A program made the position numbers and the translations under genes. A stretch of 13,667 nucleotides of DNA from Gemmatimonadaceae bacterium (GTDB lineage Bacteria > Gemmatimonadota > Gemmatimonadetes > Gemmatimonadales > Gemmatimonadaceae): assembly GCA_017881545.1 (NCBI GenBank), contig JADGQU010000029.1, forward strand, positions 1-13,667, read 5' to 3'. How positions within the stretch are numbered: the stretch's first letter is position 1; the number at the start of each line of letters is the position of its first letter. The notes under the pieces were generated by a model that was not told the DNA's origin, ran no database searches, and saw only the letters and a program-made list of their open reading frames with translations. Positions 12,855 through 13,667 of this stretch are shown here, piece by piece.

Positions 12855-13667
12855 CTACTGATTGCGCAACCACCGATCGATACTCTCCGCGGCGTCGCGC
12901 CCCTCGCGGATGGCCCACACGATAAGCGACGCCCCCCGCTTCGCGTCGCCGGCCGCGAAAACTCCCGGCACGCTGGTGCGGTGCTCACGATCGGTCGCAA
13001 TGTTGCCTCGCGCGTCCAGCGCGACGGCAAGATCGGTCACCAGCCTGCTCTTCACTGGCCCGGTGAACCCCATCGCCAGCAGCACAAGATCCGCCTCCAG
13101 CTCGAAATCGGCTCCGGGCAACCGCGCGTAGTCAGTGTGCCCGTCGGCGAACACCTGTCGCTCGAGGCGGGCAGCGTGAATCCGCTGCACCCGACCATCC
13201 TCGCCCGAGAACGCGGTGGTGGCAACGCTCCACTCGCGGTCGCACCCCTCCTCATGCGCGTGGGACGTACGGATTTGCATCGGCCATAGCGGCCACGGTG
13301 TGCTCGACGCGCGAGAAGCCGGCGGTTGCGGCAGGAGCTCGAACTGCCGCACGCTGCGCGCGCCCTGACGGACGCACGTTCCCGCGCAATCGGATCCGGT
13401 GTCGCCGCCGCCGATGATCACGACTCGGCGATCGCGCGCGTCGCCGATCGCACTCCCGAGTGCGTTGCCTTCGAGTCTCCGGTTCTGCGCCGTGAGAAAG
13501 TCCATTGCGAGGTAGACTCCCTCCATTTGCCGGCCGGGCACGTCGAGGTCGCGAGCGGCGCCCGCGCCTGTGGACACGCACACGGCGTTAAACTCAGCGC
13601 GTAACTCTTCGACTGTGATGTCTTCCCCGACGTCGACCCCCGCGCGGAATTGAACTCCCTCGGCCTC
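12855..13667 (-). CDS. gltD: glutamate synthase small subunit, C-terminal part (5' end outside window)
   Basis: FAD/NAD(P)H-binding subunit that passes electrons to GltB for making glutamate from glutamine and 2-oxoglutarate. The frame is open from the window edge and gives 270 residues of a protein of about 470-490. Visible: EAEGVQFRAGVDVGEDITVEE, STGAGAARDLDVPGR, AMDFLTAQNRR, the dinucleotide-binding VVIIGGGDTGSDCAGTCVRQGA, then ELLPQPPASRASSTPWPLWP and RTSHAHEEGCDREWSV, and the FAD-domain end VPGVFAAGDAKRGASLIVWAIREGRDAAESIDRW. This combination is specific for GltD among related flavoproteins. A GTG at 13583 is in frame but lies within the domain and is not the start. gltB probably lies beyond the window. 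It converges on leuA. Confidence 0.94.
   Translation of the reverse strand, partial: EAEGVQFRAGVDVGEDITVEELRAEFNAVCVSTGAGAARDLDVPGRQMEGVYLAMDFLTAQNRRLEGNALGSAIGDARDRRVVIIGGGDTGSDCAGTCVRQGARSVRQFELLPQPPASRASSTPWPLWPMQIRTSHAHEEGCDREWSVATTAFSGEDGRVQRIHAARLERQVFADGHTDYARLPGADFELEADLVLLAMGFTGPVKSRLVTDLAVALDARGNIATDREHRTSVPGVFAAGDAKRGASLIVWAIREGRDAAESIDRWLRNQ

Overview
The window is a GC-rich bacterial chromosome segment that carries most of the branched-chain amino acid (BCAA) pathway around a nitrogen-assimilation block. The beta-barrel porin with a signal peptide shows a Gram-negative type envelope. The ilvDBNC-leuA order, the separate leuDB pair and a GlnB-Amt-porin group would fit a Gemmatimonadota-like bacterium, but this placement is an inference from gene style and not proven by any marker here. 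The coding content is largely housekeeping; most of the unusual material is in the intergenic DNA.

Layout. 1-1526 (+): the end of leuD and complete leuB, overlapping by 13 nt. 1537-1726: a 190-bp near-complete palindrome between convergent genes. 1741-5154 (-): an outer-membrane porin of the BBP2/OmpL-like type, an Amt ammonium channel and a P-II signal protein with an atypical T-loop. 5151-5252 (-): the apparent wreck of a glutamine synthetase gene, keeping its Shine-Dalgarno/start region and last ~20 codons directly ahead of glnB. 5288-5640: the control region of that operon, with a sigma70-type promoter, three copies of an 11-bp motif, and a leader ending in an intrinsic terminator with a possible antiterminator. 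5689-5844: a second large palindrome, with arms built of degenerate 7-bp units. 5926-6193 (+): a promoter, a 33-codon leader peptide very rich in Leu and Ile, and a chain of alternative hairpins ending in a terminator, i.e. a classical-type but five-segment attenuator. 6234-12623 (+): ilvD, ilvB, ilvN, ilvC and leuA, tightly packed, three junctions overlapping by ATGA. 12628-12840: a third palindrome, of the same family as the second. 12855-13667 (-): the C-terminal part of gltD, running off the window.

How the parts work together. IlvBN, IlvC and IlvD make valine, isoleucine and the ketoisovalerate precursor; LeuA, LeuCD (leuC presumably lies before the window) and LeuB take ketoisovalerate to leucine. 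Amt brings in ammonium, P-II reports nitrogen status, and glutamate synthase (GltD with an unseen GltB) supplies the glutamate that is the amino donor for BCAA transamination. LeuA is short and lacks the usual leucine-binding regulatory domain, while the operon has a Leu/Ile-rich attenuator, so control here may rest more on transcription than on feedback inhibition of LeuA.

The main points for follow-up are the heptamer-armed palindrome family, the five-segment ilv attenuator, the glnA remnant and its leader, the 35-bp tandem duplication at the ilvD/ilvB junction, and the P-II protein without its modification tyrosine.
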